A stretch of DNA of 36,130 nucleotides from an uncultured Prevotella sp. Lineage in GTDB: Bacteria > Bacteroidota > Bacteroidia > Bacteroidales > Bacteroidaceae. A program made the position numbers and the translations under genes. How positions within the stretch are numbered: the first letter of the stretch is position 1; every line of letters begins with the position of its first letter. Positions 1 through 8,408 of the stretch are shown one piece after another. The stretch lies in assembly GCA_905373605.1 (NCBI GenBank), contig CAJPTO010000002.1, positions 1-36,130 on the forward strand, written 5' to 3'. The notes under the pieces were generated by a model. That model was not told the origin of the DNA, did not search any database, and was given only the letters and a program-made list of their open reading frames with translations.

Positions 1-758
1 CGGCTGCCTCGTGCCGTACTTCTCGTGCTGCTTTGGCGTTCGTATCCGTTGTTCCATGCATCGTCATTGCCAAAGTTGCGCCCCGAGCCATAGCGGTTGT
101 CGTACGAACGGCGTGGTGCATTGGGGTTATTGTAGTTGTACGAGCCGTAATCGCGCCTTGAGCCCGACCATTGCGGTGTGTCGTAACCATATCCGTAATT
201 GTCGTAGTTGCTGTCATTGTAGCCGCCGAACCTATAACCGCGCCCATAATCGCCACGTTGGAATCCATCGCGCATGCCATAGCTGCGTGCTCCCCCAAAC
301 TGTCTGCCGCTGTACCAGCTTTGTCCGTTGTTCATGTGCCAACTATGCGAGCCACGGTAAGTGTTGTAGAACACAGGTCGGCCGAAATAGTAATAATCGC
401 GATAGGGATAGCGTGCGTAAATGCGGAAACGCCAATAGCCCGTGTCGTAATATAGCGGACGATAGAAGTAATTGGCCTGACAATAAGCCCGATACTGCCA
501 CTCGTAGAGAATATAGCTCAAGTCAAGGTTCCGCCTTCGCCAATAAATGCCGTACAAGTCGTCATAATGATCGATGCTAAGCAAGTAATCGAGGTTTATT
601 TCGTAAGCCGCCTCATACTGGTCGTCGGTGAGGTTCAGCTCGTATGCCATCTTGTCGGTGAGGAAGAGGGCCTGTTGCCGCGCCTGTTCGAAGCTCATTG
701 CCTTAGCCTGGTAGGCGAAAGCCATCAGCGTAAGCAGGGTTATTAATAGCTTCTTCAT
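1..758 (-). CDS. Secreted Tyr/Gly/Asn-rich protein, 3' end outside window
   Basis: The reading frame starts at the ATG at 758-756 and stays open to the left edge, so only the first 252 residues are seen. A signal peptide (MKKLLITLLTLMAFAYQAKA) is followed by a short helical segment with an LTDDQ motif near residue 45, then a long low-complexity tail rich in Tyr, Arg, Gly, Asn and Ser. I do not recognise a catalytic domain. LTDDQ-type helices followed by Tyr/Gly-rich tails occur in small secreted or envelope proteins of Bacteroidales, but the function is unknown. A well-formed Bacteroidetes promoter lies about 155 bases upstream (914-944, minus strand), giving an untranslated leader of roughly 150 bases. 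It is transcribed away from the capsule genes, so it is probably an independent unit. The gene is convincing because of the signal peptide, the open frame and the promoter; the role is not. Confidence 0.8.
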   Translation of the reverse strand, partial: MKKLLITLLTLMAFAYQAKAMSFEQARQQALFLTDKMAYELNLTDDQYEAAYEINLDYLLSIDHYDDLYGIYWRRRNLDLSYILYEWQYRAYCQANYFYRPLYYDTGYWRFRIYARYPYRDYYYFGRPVFYNTYRGSHSWHMNNGQSWYSGRQFGGARSYGMRDGFQRGDYGRGYRFGGYNDSNYDNYGYGYDTPQWSGSRRDYGSYNYNNPNAPRRSYDNRYGSGRNFGNDDAWNNGYERQSSTRSTARGS

Positions 759-913
759 AATCGTTCGTTTTAAAGATGTTTATAACTCGATACTAATTTC
801 TTGGGGGCCAGCTCCGTTTCTGTCTACATTTGTTCTCTCTCTTTGCTTTGTGGGGAAGCCGTTGGCCGCCTCTTGGGGATGGGCGTTGTTGCCTTCTCCC
901 GTTCTTACAGTTG

Positions 914-944
914 CAAAGTTAGCGCAAATGTAAGGGCTGCCAAA
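914..944 (-). promoter_or_regulatory. Bacteroidetes-type promoter for the left-edge gene
   Basis: On the minus strand a TTTG element (941-944) is followed after 19 bases by TAACTTTG (914-921), matching the -33 TTTG / -7 TAnnTTTG consensus of the Bacteroidetes primary sigma factor. Transcription would start near 907 and reach the ATG at 758 after about 150 bases. Confidence 0.7.
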
Positions 945-1066
945 AGGTTTTTCCCTAAACACGAAAGGAAAACCCCTACAGCATTGCTGCAACCATTGGC
1001 TATTAGAGGTTTGCTTGTTCTTTATTTTTAGCATTCTGAGATCCATTCTATTATTTAATGTGTCGT

Positions 1067-1200
1067 ACCAAATGTTGGTAGTGCTGATACCAAACGTTGG
1101 TAGTACCGATACCACATGCTGGTAATGCCGATACCACACGTTGGTAGCGTCAGTACCAAGCAACAGGTAGCATGGCTACCACACGCTGGTAGTGCCACCA
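1067..1200. repeat. Six degenerate 22-base tandem units with internal palindromes
   Basis: Units starting ACCA begin at 1067, 1089, 1111, 1133, 1155 and 1178, so the period is 22 bases with one 23-base step and a shortened last copy. Each copy carries ACCA and TGGTA as inverted half sites around a short centre, and the junctions form a second imperfect palindrome (GGTA, seven bases, TACC). The copies differ from one another by several bases but keep the half sites. The fifth copy is the most diverged. The array ends about 80 bases before the ATG of the Wzi-like gene. Confidence 0.85.
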
Positions 1201-1282
1201 TACAATGCTTAAAACACAAATAAGGACAAAAACAGCGCAAGAAATAAAATAAAAACTCCCTGCTTGCGTTATATCATACGAT

Positions 1283-2848
1283 ATGAAACACTCTTTAACC
1301 GCTTTACTCTTGGCGTGCATTTGGCCTGCGTTCACGTCACAGGCGCAAGCATGGCTTGAGGGAAACGAACACGGGAAAATAAAACTTAGCAAGGGGTTGG
1401 GCTATGTTGTCGAGGCACAAGCCACGGCCTCTAGTGGGCAAACACCCCTTTGGCTCAACGCCAACAAATACGGATTAAGCTCGTTGGAAAAAAACAACGG
1501 CTACCTACTCGCCGGCATCGAACGGCCTTTGAGCACCGACTCTGTGCGCCGTTGGGGCATGGGGTATGGGCTAGACGTGGCCCTTACGCAAGGCTTCACC
1601 AGCAGGCTGGTGGTAGACCAAGCCTTTGTGGAAGCCCGGTGGCTGCATGCAACGCTCACCATCGGCAGCAAACGCCAAGAGATGGAACTGAAAAACAACG
1701 CGTTGAGCACTGGTTCGCAACTGCTGGGCATCAATGCGCGCCCCGTTCCGCAAGTGCGCTTGGCACTACCCGACTATTGGCGGCTGCCCTTTGGCAATGG
1801 TTGGCTGCACATCAAAGGACACATTGCATACGGTAAGACAACCGACGACAAGTGGCAAAAGCAGTTTACAGCCCAACAAAAGCTGTACACTGAAAACGTG
1901 CTTTATCATAGCAAGGCGGGCTACCTGATGATTGGCAATCCCGAAAGGTTCGCCCCACTGTCGTTGGAACTGGGTTTGGAGATGGCTGCCACCTTCGGCG
2001 GAACGTCTTATGAGCTTTTAGACGATGGCACAACGAGGGTCATCCAAGGCAGAAAGGGACTGAAATCGTTCGTTAAGGCCTTTTTGCCTGGCGGCGGCGA
2101 CGTGGGCGAAACAACCTATCAGAACGCAGAAGGAAACCAATTGGGTGCATGGTTGGCACGCATTAACTACGATGCAGACACGTGGCGGTTTTCTTTTTAT
2201 GCCGACAAGTACTTCGAAGACCATTCGGCCATGCTGCAACTGGACTATGATGGGTACGAAACGGGCGACGACTGGCTGCAGAAAAAGAAACGCCGTTTCT
2301 TGATATACGACTTCAAAGACTGGATGCTTGGCGCGGAACTCAACTTCAAATACGGACGATGGATTACCGATGTGGTGCTTGAATACCTTTACACCAAGTA
2401 CCAAAGTGGCCCCATCTATCACGACCACACGCAGACCATTGCCGACCACTTGGGCGGACAAGACAACTATTACAACCATTATATCTACACAGGCTGGCAA
2501 CATTGGGGGCAAGTGATGGGCAACCCACTCTATCGTTCGCCCCTCTACAACACCAATGGCAACGTCAATGTGGCCAACAACCGCTTTACGGCTTGGCATC
2601 TGGGCATAAGCGGACAACCCACAGACGAACTGAGCTACCGCTTCCTAGCTACATACCAAAACGGACTAGGAACTTACGCCGAACCTTTCGAGAAAAAAGA
2701 ATATAACGTCAGCCTGATGCTTGAAGGAAATTATCAGCTACGTAACGATTGGGATGTGAAAGCGGCCGTGGGTGCAGACATGGGACGGATTTTGGGCAAC
2801 AAGTGGGGCGTGCAACTCACAGTGGCCAAGAAAGGATTGTTTAAATGA
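1283..2848 (+). CDS. Capsule assembly Wzi-family outer-membrane protein
   Basis: This 521-residue protein has a signal peptide cleaved near residue 23 (after SQAQA). The rest has the aromatic-rich, alternating pattern of an outer-membrane beta-barrel. The opening (polar N-terminus, LWLNANKYG, repeated short Gly/Tyr/Trp strands) and the length match the Bacteroidales branch of the capsule assembly Wzi family. In Enterobacteria, Wzi is an outer-membrane lectin-like barrel that anchors group 1 capsule at the cell surface. A role in holding or displaying the polysaccharide made by the locus starting at 3729 is inferred from family and position. Its TGA overlaps the ATG of the next gene (ATGA), so the two are translationally coupled. 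The ATG at 1283 gives the signal peptide directly. A 22-base repeat array lies just upstream. Confidence 0.8.
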   Translation: MKHSLTALLLACIWPAFTSQAQAWLEGNEHGKIKLSKGLGYVVEAQATASSGQTPLWLNANKYGLSSLEKNNGYLLAGIERPLSTDSVRRWGMGYGLDVALTQGFTSRLVVDQAFVEARWLHATLTIGSKRQEMELKNNALSTGSQLLGINARPVPQVRLALPDYWRLPFGNGWLHIKGHIAYGKTTDDKWQKQFTAQQKLYTENVLYHSKAGYLMIGNPERFAPLSLELGLEMAATFGGTSYELLDDGTTRVIQGRKGLKSFVKAFLPGGGDVGETTYQNAEGNQLGAWLARINYDADTWRFSFYADKYFEDHSAMLQLDYDGYETGDDWLQKKKRRFLIYDFKDWMLGAELNFKYGRWITDVVLEYLYTKYQSGPIYHDHTQTIADHLGGQDNYYNHYIYTGWQHWGQVMGNPLYRSPLYNTNGNVNVANNRFTAWHLGISGQPTDELSYRFLATYQNGLGTYAEPFEKKEYNVSLMLEGNYQLRNDWDVKAAVGADMGRILGNKWGVQLTVAKKGLFK

Positions 2849-3339
2849 AAGATAACGCAAACGAGATGAAACGGCATAAAAGCTATATTTGCAGGCAAAC
2901 GAGCTCCGTTAAGTGGGCTGCAGCAGCCCTCTTGGCCTTGACTTTGCTCAGCAGCTGCGAGCTTGAAACCTCAGACAACAAGAAATTGGATGGTTATTGG
3001 CGGCTGCAACAAGTAGATACCATTGCCACAGGCGGCGTAAACGCGATGCAAGGCAAGCGCATCTTCTGGGCTTTTCAGCACAAGCTTCTTTTGTTGCGAG
3101 ATATAGACGGCAAGACATACAATTGCCTTTCGCGCTTCGAAAGGCAAGGCGACAACCTGCTGCTGTCGCAACCCTACCGCTACGACCGAGAACACGGCGA
3201 TGAACCATTAACCAGCACAGAACTGCTGCAGCCTTATGGCGTGAACGAGCTGAACGAACATTTCAGGATAGACAAGCTCAGCAGCTCGAAGATGGTTTTG
3301 AGTTCGCCAAAACTTAGGTTGCACTTCGTTAAATTCTAG
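2845..3339 (+). CDS. Small lipoprotein, lipocalin-like
   Basis: The product is 164 residues from the ATG at 2845, or 157 from a second ATG at 2866 that gives a more usual lipoprotein signal. A hydrophobic stretch ends in LLSSC, a good lipobox with Cys38 as the lipidated residue. The mature part is about 125 residues with a pattern of short beta strands and the phrase LDGYWRLQQVDTI, like the small lipocalin-like lipoproteins common in Bacteroidales. The start overlaps the stop of the Wzi-like gene by four bases, so the two products are probably made together and may act together at the outer membrane. The specific ligand or role is unknown. Confidence 0.75.
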   Translation: MKDNANEMKRHKSYICRQTSSVKWAAAALLALTLLSSCELETSDNKKLDGYWRLQQVDTIATGGVNAMQGKRIFWAFQHKLLLLRDIDGKTYNCLSRFERQGDNLLLSQPYRYDREHGDEPLTSTELLQPYGVNELNEHFRIDKLSSSKMVLSSPKLRLHFVKF

Positions 3340-3344
3340 GCTAA

Positions 3345-3382
3345 ACAGGCAAGCAAGCCTGTAACACCGCATGCGTATTTTT
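3345..3382 (+). terminator. Possible terminator after the lipoprotein gene
   Basis: A perfect 6-base stem ACAGGC/GCCTGT with a six-base loop starts six bases after the TAG. A run of six T follows at 3377-3382, but 14 bases separate stem and T run, so this is only a weak intrinsic-terminator candidate. Confidence 0.35.
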
Positions 3383-3418
3383 TAGAATGCGCCATAACAG
3401 AAAACAACATTTTCTTTG

Positions 3419-3426
3419 TAACTTTG
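3419..3426 (+). promoter_or_regulatory. Candidate -7 element of the capsule operon promoter
   Basis: TAACTTTG matches the Bacteroidetes -7 consensus TAnnTTTG. No TTTG is found 19-23 bases upstream, so only half the consensus is met. It is the only such element I found in the gap before the export gene. Confidence 0.4.
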
Positions 3427-3728
3427 CATGGGTCTTATTATATGGACCGAAACAACGACATTGGGGCGACAGAAACGCTCATCTGGAGGCAAAACAACAT
3501 TTAAAGGGTTGAATATGCAATAAAACGCTCTGCACAGAGTTTAAATAAGGATAAGGAAAAGTTCCTGCAAGGCCAATCAACACGTGCCTACAGAGCGACT
3601 TAGCAATTAGGACAAACAAAAAGGATACGTTGCTGTGGCGGCCAAGAATTGATGGCACACTTATATAAATAATGTGTGTGTTCAATGCATGGCCACCAGC
3701 TAATGAAGTAAAAAATATAAAACGGGAA

Positions 3729-4643
3729 ATGAACAAAAGTCTTTTACTTGTGTTGCTGATGACCCTTTGCTCGCTAGGGCTAAGGGCACAATCGTCTATG
3801 ACCGACTCGCAAGTGATGCAATTCGTGATGAAAGAGCACGAAGCGGGAACATCGCAAGCACAAATCGTCACCAAACTGATGCAACGCGGCGTTGACATAC
3901 AACAGATTAGGCGCGTGAAGAAAGCATACGAACGCGTGGCCAAAGACAAAGGACTGGGACAAGTGAGCAGTAACACCGAAAAGACCGAAGATAGCCGTAT
4001 GCGTAAAAACAACGGCGAAAACAAAAAAGATGCGAAAAACAACCTGATGGTGAAAGAGGCACAGCAACGGAACGAAGAAAAATTGACTGGCACACAACAG
4101 AACACCGCCAACCACAGGTTGATGCAACAAGAGTTGGACGACTTTTTGCCCGACTCGGCCACGCAACGCGAACGCGACCAGCTGCAAATTTACATAGGCA
4201 AAATGCCCAAAAAGGTGTTCGGGCGCGACATCTTCAACCGCAAAGACCTGTCGTTCGAACCTAACATGAACATTGCCACACCTCAAAACTATCGACTAGG
4301 GCCAGGCGATGCCGTGAACATAGACATTTACGGAGCTTCGCAAAAGAGCGAACAAACAACTGTTTCGCCCGATGGTGACATCAACATTGAGGGATTTGGG
4401 CCTGTGCAAGTGAGCGGATTAACCGTGGCAGAGGCCAACGCTCGCCTGCGTTCTACACTGGGAGCGCGCTATAGCAGTTCGCGAGTACGCCTAACCGTGG
4501 GCCAAACACGCACCATCATGGTGAACGTTATGGGCGAAGTGAAGCAGCCTGGCACGCCCTGTACATGGCAGGCGGCATCAACGACCTGGGAACGCTGCGC
4601 AACATCAAGGTGTATAGGCAAAACAAGCTCGTTACGGTGGTAG
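3729..4643 (+). CDS. Wza-type SLBB polysaccharide export protein, N-terminal fragment (frameshifted gene)
   Basis: The start is the ATG at 3729, which gives a signal peptide (MNKSLLLVLLMTLCSLGLRA); an upstream ATG at 3672 in the same frame would spoil it. A Gln/Lys/Asn-rich region follows. Then a Poly_export domain begins near residue 186 (YRLGPGD) and runs into the first SLBB domain. The true reading frame is lost at about 4555: after GEVKQPGT the frame continues as nonsense to a stop at 4643, while the family sequence resumes in another frame as HALYMAGG from 4553. The intact protein would be about 840 residues with the next entry, the usual length of these Bacteroidales proteins. They form the outer-membrane/periplasmic channel for Wzx/Wzy-dependent polysaccharide. 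The break may be a real mutation or a sequence error. Confidence 0.85.
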   Translation: MNKSLLLVLLMTLCSLGLRAQSSMTDSQVMQFVMKEHEAGTSQAQIVTKLMQRGVDIQQIRRVKKAYERVAKDKGLGQVSSNTEKTEDSRMRKNNGENKKDAKNNLMVKEAQQRNEEKLTGTQQNTANHRLMQQELDDFLPDSATQRERDQLQIYIGKMPKKVFGRDIFNRKDLSFEPNMNIATPQNYRLGPGDAVNIDIYGASQKSEQTTVSPDGDINIEGFGPVQVSGLTVAEANARLRSTLGARYSSSRVRLTVGQTRTIMVNVMGEVKQPGTPCTWQAASTTWERCATSRCIGKTSSLRW

Positions 4644-6217
4644 ACATCTACGACTACATACTGAACGGAAAGCTAACGGGCAACGTGCGATTAGCTGATA
4701 ACGACGTGGTTGTGGTTGGTGCTTACGACTGCCTTGTGAACCTAACAGGCAAGGTGAAACGCCCCATGTACTACGAAATGAAACGCAACGAGAGCGTGGG
4801 CACGCTGCTTAAATACGCCGGAGGCTTCACTGGCGATGCCTATACCAAGGCAGTAAGGCTGGTAAGGAAGACTGGGCGCGAGTATTCGGTGTTCAATGTA
4901 GACGAGTTCGACTTCAACACTTTCCATTTGGCCGACGAAGACTCGGTGAGTGTAGACTCCATCTTGCCTCGCTTTTCGAATATGGTTGAGCTGAAAGGAG
5001 CAGTGTTCCGCCCAGGAATGTACCAAGTGGGTGGGTCCATCAACAGCGTTCGCACCCTCATAGAACATGCCGAAGGTGTAACCGAAGAGGCATTTACGGC
5101 ACGCGCCGTGATGCATCGCATGCGTCCAGACCGCACATTGGAGGTTATCCCCGTAGACATTGAGGGCATCATGAGCGGCAAGGTGGCCGACATTCCCTTG
5201 CAAAAGAACGATGTGCTGTTTGTACCTACGAAGGGAGAAATGATGCAACAGCAAACCGTAACCATACATGGCGAGGTGATGTACCCAGGAATATACAAGT
5301 TCGCCGCCAACGAAACACTGGAAGACCTAGTGCTGCAAGCGGGCGGACTGAAAGAATCGGCCTCAACAGCAAAGGTGGATGTGGCTCGGCGCATCGTCAA
5401 TCCCAAGGCCCTAAGCACCGATTCGGTGATTTCTCGCACATATACCTTCGCCCTTAAAGACGGATTTGTGGTAGACGGCGAGGCAGGATTTACGCTACAA
5501 CCCTTTGATGAAGTGTATGTAAGGAAAAGTCCTGGCTACAACGTACAAAAAAACATTACCGTTGAAGGACAAGTGATGTTCGCAGGCAGCTATACGCTTA
5601 CAAGCAAAAACGAACGCCTGAGCGATGCCATAAAACGGGCGGGCGGCGTAACCGACTTGGCTTACGTTCGCGGTGCACGCCTTGAACGGCGCATCACACC
5701 AGACGAACGCCTGCGAATGGAAACCGTGCTGCGACTGGCCGAAATGCAAAGTGGGAAAAAGGATTCGGTGGAAAAGAAACGCCTAGACCTCGGTGACACC
5801 TATTATGTGGGCATCGAATTGGAAGAAGCACTGGCCAAACCGGGCGGCGATGCCGACCTTGTGTTGCGTGAGGGCGACAAACTTATCGTGCCAGAATATA
5901 ACGGAACGGTGAAAATCAGCGGCAACGTGATGTATCCCAATACCGTGGCCTACGAGAAAGGACGGCGTCCAGCATGGTATATCAACCAAGCAGGCGGCTT
6001 TGGCAACCGCGCCAAGAAAGGCAACACCTATATTATATATATGAATGGCACCGTGGCGCGCGTGGGACATAACGCCAAAATACGCCCTGGATGCGAGATT
6101 GTGGTGCCCACCAAGCCCGAAAGAGATGGTAAGGCACTTACCCAATGGCTCTCCGTGGGCACAACCGTGGCAGGATTGGCCACGTTGATAGCAACGATTG
6201 CGAATTTGATAAAATAG
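4565..6217 (+). CDS. Wza-type SLBB polysaccharide export protein, C-terminal fragment (frameshifted gene)
   Basis: This frame continues the export protein after the break at about 4555. In-frame coding can be read back to 4553 (CAC GCC CTG TAC ATG, HALYM), ahead of the first ATG at 4565. The fragment has several SLBB repeats, each with a GxVxxPGxY-type strand followed by a helix and AGG: VKRPMYYEMKR, GAVFRPGMY, GEVMYPGIY, GQVMFAGSY and GNVMYPNTV. It ends with a hydrophobic segment (about residues 528-548) that could be a membrane anchor. With no signal peptide of its own it would not be exported if translated alone, so as written the operon lacks an intact export channel. It is followed after 14 bases by the Wzz gene. 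Confidence 0.85.
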   Translation: MAGGINDLGTLRNIKVYRQNKLVTVVDIYDYILNGKLTGNVRLADNDVVVVGAYDCLVNLTGKVKRPMYYEMKRNESVGTLLKYAGGFTGDAYTKAVRLVRKTGREYSVFNVDEFDFNTFHLADEDSVSVDSILPRFSNMVELKGAVFRPGMYQVGGSINSVRTLIEHAEGVTEEAFTARAVMHRMRPDRTLEVIPVDIEGIMSGKVADIPLQKNDVLFVPTKGEMMQQQTVTIHGEVMYPGIYKFAANETLEDLVLQAGGLKESASTAKVDVARRIVNPKALSTDSVISRTYTFALKDGFVVDGEAGFTLQPFDEVYVRKSPGYNVQKNITVEGQVMFAGSYTLTSKNERLSDAIKRAGGVTDLAYVRGARLERRITPDERLRMETVLRLAEMQSGKKDSVEKKRLDLGDTYYVGIELEEALAKPGGDADLVLREGDKLIVPEYNGTVKISGNVMYPNTVAYEKGRRPAWYINQAGGFGNRAKKGNTYIIYMNGTVARVGHNAKIRPGCEIVVPTKPERDGKALTQWLSVGTTVAGLATLIATIANLIK

Positions 6218-6231
6218 AAATAGCATTGGCA

Positions 6232-7284
6232 ATGGAAAATAACACAAAAGATAAGATAGACCTTTTGGCTATCATGAAAACCCTTTGGAAGAACAAACGA
6301 CTGTTTGGGCTGTCTTGTGGCGTTGCCTTTGTGATAGGAGCTGTGGTGGCTTTCAGCATACCAAAGACGTACCAAACGAAAGTGATACTAGCACCAGAGA
6401 TAAACAGCGGTAGCGGTATGTCGGAAAGTTTGAGCGATATTGCATCGATGGTGGGTGTAAACCTAGGCAAAAGCGGAAGCTCTGTTGATGCCATTTATCC
6501 TGAAATATATCCACAAATCATCAATTCCACCCCCTTCCTAACAAGTATGTTCAACGTGAAAGTAACCTCGTTGGATGGAACAGTGAAAGAGATGCCCCTT
6601 TATACCTACCTGCTGTCTCACCAAAAGCTGCCTTGGTGGGATAAGATTTTGCAGGGCATTTTTGGCCTCTTCTCTTCAAAAAAGCCAGGAAACGCAGTGG
6701 TAAAGGTCAACAACTTTCGCCTAACGGAAGAGCAAGAGGGCATCTTGCACCAAGTGGAAAACATGATAACATGCAATGTTGACAAGAAAACGAACATCAT
6801 TACCATCTCTGTTACTGCACAAGACGCGCTTATCTCGGCATCGCTCGCAGACACCGTGCAAACAAAGATGCAGCAATATGTAACCAATTACCGAACGAAA
6901 AAGGCTCGCAACGACTTAGCTTATTCGCAAAAGCTGTTTTCGGAAGCGAAGGCACAGTATATCAAGGCACAGCAATTGTTCGGGCATTACTCGGATGCCA
7001 ACACCGATCTTATCCTCCAATCGTTCAAGGCAAAACAAGACGAACTGGAGAACGAGATGCAATTGCGCTACAACATCTACAACCAAACGAGCCAACAACT
7101 GCAAATGGCACGCGCCAAGGTGCAAGAACGCACACCTGCCTTCACACAGATACAGCCAGCCACCGTGCCTGTGAAGAAAGCCGGTCCAAAGCGTATGACT
7201 ATCGTTTTAGGCTTCATGTTCTTCGCCATCGTGCTGACAAGCATACATGTTCTCATACAAGACGCGAAGAAAAATAACGCCTAA
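6232..7284 (+). CDS. Wzz-family polysaccharide chain-length determinant
   Basis: The protein is 350 residues from the ATG at 6232, 14 bases after the export gene stop; an upstream in-frame ATG at 6145 lies inside that gene and is unlikely. It has a short cytoplasmic N-terminus, a first membrane segment at about residues 24-43, a periplasmic domain with a long Gln/Lys/Ala-rich coiled-coil portion (about 215-300), a Pro-rich stretch, and a second membrane segment at about 322-341. This is the Wzz/PCP topology. It lacks the cytoplasmic tyrosine kinase domain of Wzc-type PCP-2 proteins. It would set the length of the polymer made by the Wzy-like protein next to it and may contact the export protein. 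Confidence 0.88.
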   Translation: MENNTKDKIDLLAIMKTLWKNKRLFGLSCGVAFVIGAVVAFSIPKTYQTKVILAPEINSGSGMSESLSDIASMVGVNLGKSGSSVDAIYPEIYPQIINSTPFLTSMFNVKVTSLDGTVKEMPLYTYLLSHQKLPWWDKILQGIFGLFSSKKPGNAVVKVNNFRLTEEQEGILHQVENMITCNVDKKTNIITISVTAQDALISASLADTVQTKMQQYVTNYRTKKARNDLAYSQKLFSEAKAQYIKAQQLFGHYSDANTDLILQSFKAKQDELENEMQLRYNIYNQTSQQLQMARAKVQERTPAFTQIQPATVPVKKAGPKRMTIVLGFMFFAIVLTSIHVLIQDAKKNNA

Positions 7285-7295
7285 CAAATCCTGAT

Positions 7296-8408
7296 ATGTA
7301 TTTGTTTGCCACCCTTTTCCTTTCCGTATTCGCCTATCTCGAAGTGTTCAATCAAGATACGGTGAAGAAATATAGAATGCTCTTTGCCTTTATCTGCTAC
7401 GCATTCTTAATATTTCACGACGGGTTTCGTTGGGAAACGGGCTGCGACTGGCTTCCTTATACAGGATATTTTGATAAGCTATTGGTGGAAAATAGCATTA
7501 CCGATCCGCTTTATGAAGTGGGTTATTACTTGTTTATGCTACCCATACGCGTGATAACCGATAATTTTACGGCCTACCTCATCATTCATGCCTTGGTGTT
7601 TTACACGCTGATGTTCTATGCCATATTCAAAATGTCCACTTCACCTTTCGTATCATTGCTGTTGCTTTATATGGTGATTGTACCCTACATGGGCACAAAC
7701 AGGCAGTTTTTGGCATTGGCGATTTATGCATTTGGTTTTCTTTTCCTAGTCAAAGACAAGCGATGGACGTTTTTCGCATGCGTGGTTCTCGCTTGCTTTT
7801 TCCACAAGTCGGCTGTTGTTTGCATATTCGCCCTGTTCCTTTCGCGTAAGATTAGCAACAAATATCTCATTGCCGTGCTGGGCGTTGCCATCCTCATCTC
7901 GATGTCGGGCATTGTAAACAAGGTAGCTCCGCTGCTCTCGGTGTTCGTAAGCAACGAGGACGACTTAAAGAGAATGGACACATACATGAACTTCGACTAC
8001 AACGTGTCTGTCGTTTCAACGCTCTTCTCGCTCTTCAGAAAGCTGATATGGATTGCCTTGCTGATGATTTTCGACAAGTACGTAGAGCATAAGTCGAAGC
8101 TGTATTACACCTTTTTCAACCTCTATTTCCTAGGTTCCATCTTCTATGTGCTGTTCAATGGCACCATGCTGCAAGTGTTTGTAAGCCGCGCATTGCTGTA
8201 TTACAACTTGATGGAAATCTTCATTGTGCCATACGTGCTCTCGCTTTTCCGCCCGAACTATGGCAAACTGGCCATCATGTTCACCCTCACTGCCTATTGC
8301 TGGATAAACATCAGCAAGGGATTTTCGAACTATGGTGAAGGGACAGACTATTTCGAACCCTACAAAGGAATATTTATCAACACCAATTATGCGCGACAGG
8401 ACCAATAA
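7296..8408 (+). CDS. EpsG-family O-antigen/capsule polymerase (Wzy-like)
   Basis: This 370-residue protein is made almost entirely of hydrophobic segments, roughly ten or more membrane spans. The region after the second span contains FHDGFRWETGCDWLPY, the Arg/Thr-Gly-xx-Asp-Trp-xx-Tyr signature of the EpsG family. Two further short motifs (GTNRQFLA, FHKSA) also fit. EpsG/Wzy proteins link lipid-carried repeat units into polymer on the periplasmic face of the inner membrane. The neighbours, Wzz upstream and glycosyltransferases downstream, support this. Its 3' end overlaps the start of the next gene by 20 bases. Confidence 0.85.
   Translation: MYLFATLFLSVFAYLEVFNQDTVKKYRMLFAFICYAFLIFHDGFRWETGCDWLPYTGYFDKLLVENSITDPLYEVGYYLFMLPIRVITDNFTAYLIIHALVFYTLMFYAIFKMSTSPFVSLLLLYMVIVPYMGTNRQFLALAIYAFGFLFLVKDKRWTFFACVVLACFFHKSAVVCIFALFLSRKISNKYLIAVLGVAILISMSGIVNKVAPLLSVFVSNEDDLKRMDTYMNFDYNVSVVSTLFSLFRKLIWIALLMIFDKYVEHKSKLYYTFFNLYFLGSIFYVLFNGTMLQVFVSRALLYYNLMEIFIVPYVLSLFRPNYGKLAIMFTLTAYCWINISKGFSNYGEGTDYFEPYKGIFINTNYARQDQ

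Larger units (their letters stand above)
759..1282. other. Intergenic region between divergent genes
   Basis: These 524 bases separate the left-edge gene (minus) from the Wzi-like gene (plus). They hold the minus-strand promoter at 914-944 and the tandem repeat at 1067-1200. I see no TTTG/TAnnTTTG pair on the plus strand, so the promoter of the Wzi-like gene was not located. Short open frames here are not convincing; one on the minus strand merely reads through the tandem repeat. Confidence 0.6.
3340..3728. other. Intergenic leader region of the capsule operon
   Basis: The gap contains a small hairpin at 3345-3362, a T run at 3377-3382 and a TAACTTTG element at 3419-3426. If transcription starts near 3433, the export gene would have an untranslated leader of about 295 bases. 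I see no small gene with a good start in it and no riboswitch I recognise. Confidence 0.5.

Noticed and set aside
780..1163. Minus-strand open frame of 127 codons with TNVWYRHYQ-like repeats
   Set aside because: The repeated residues come from reading the 22-base tandem array; the frame overlaps a good minus-strand promoter and has no signal or domain.
1067..1200. CRISPR array
   Set aside because: Units are contiguous 22-base tandem copies with no unique spacers, and no cas genes are nearby.
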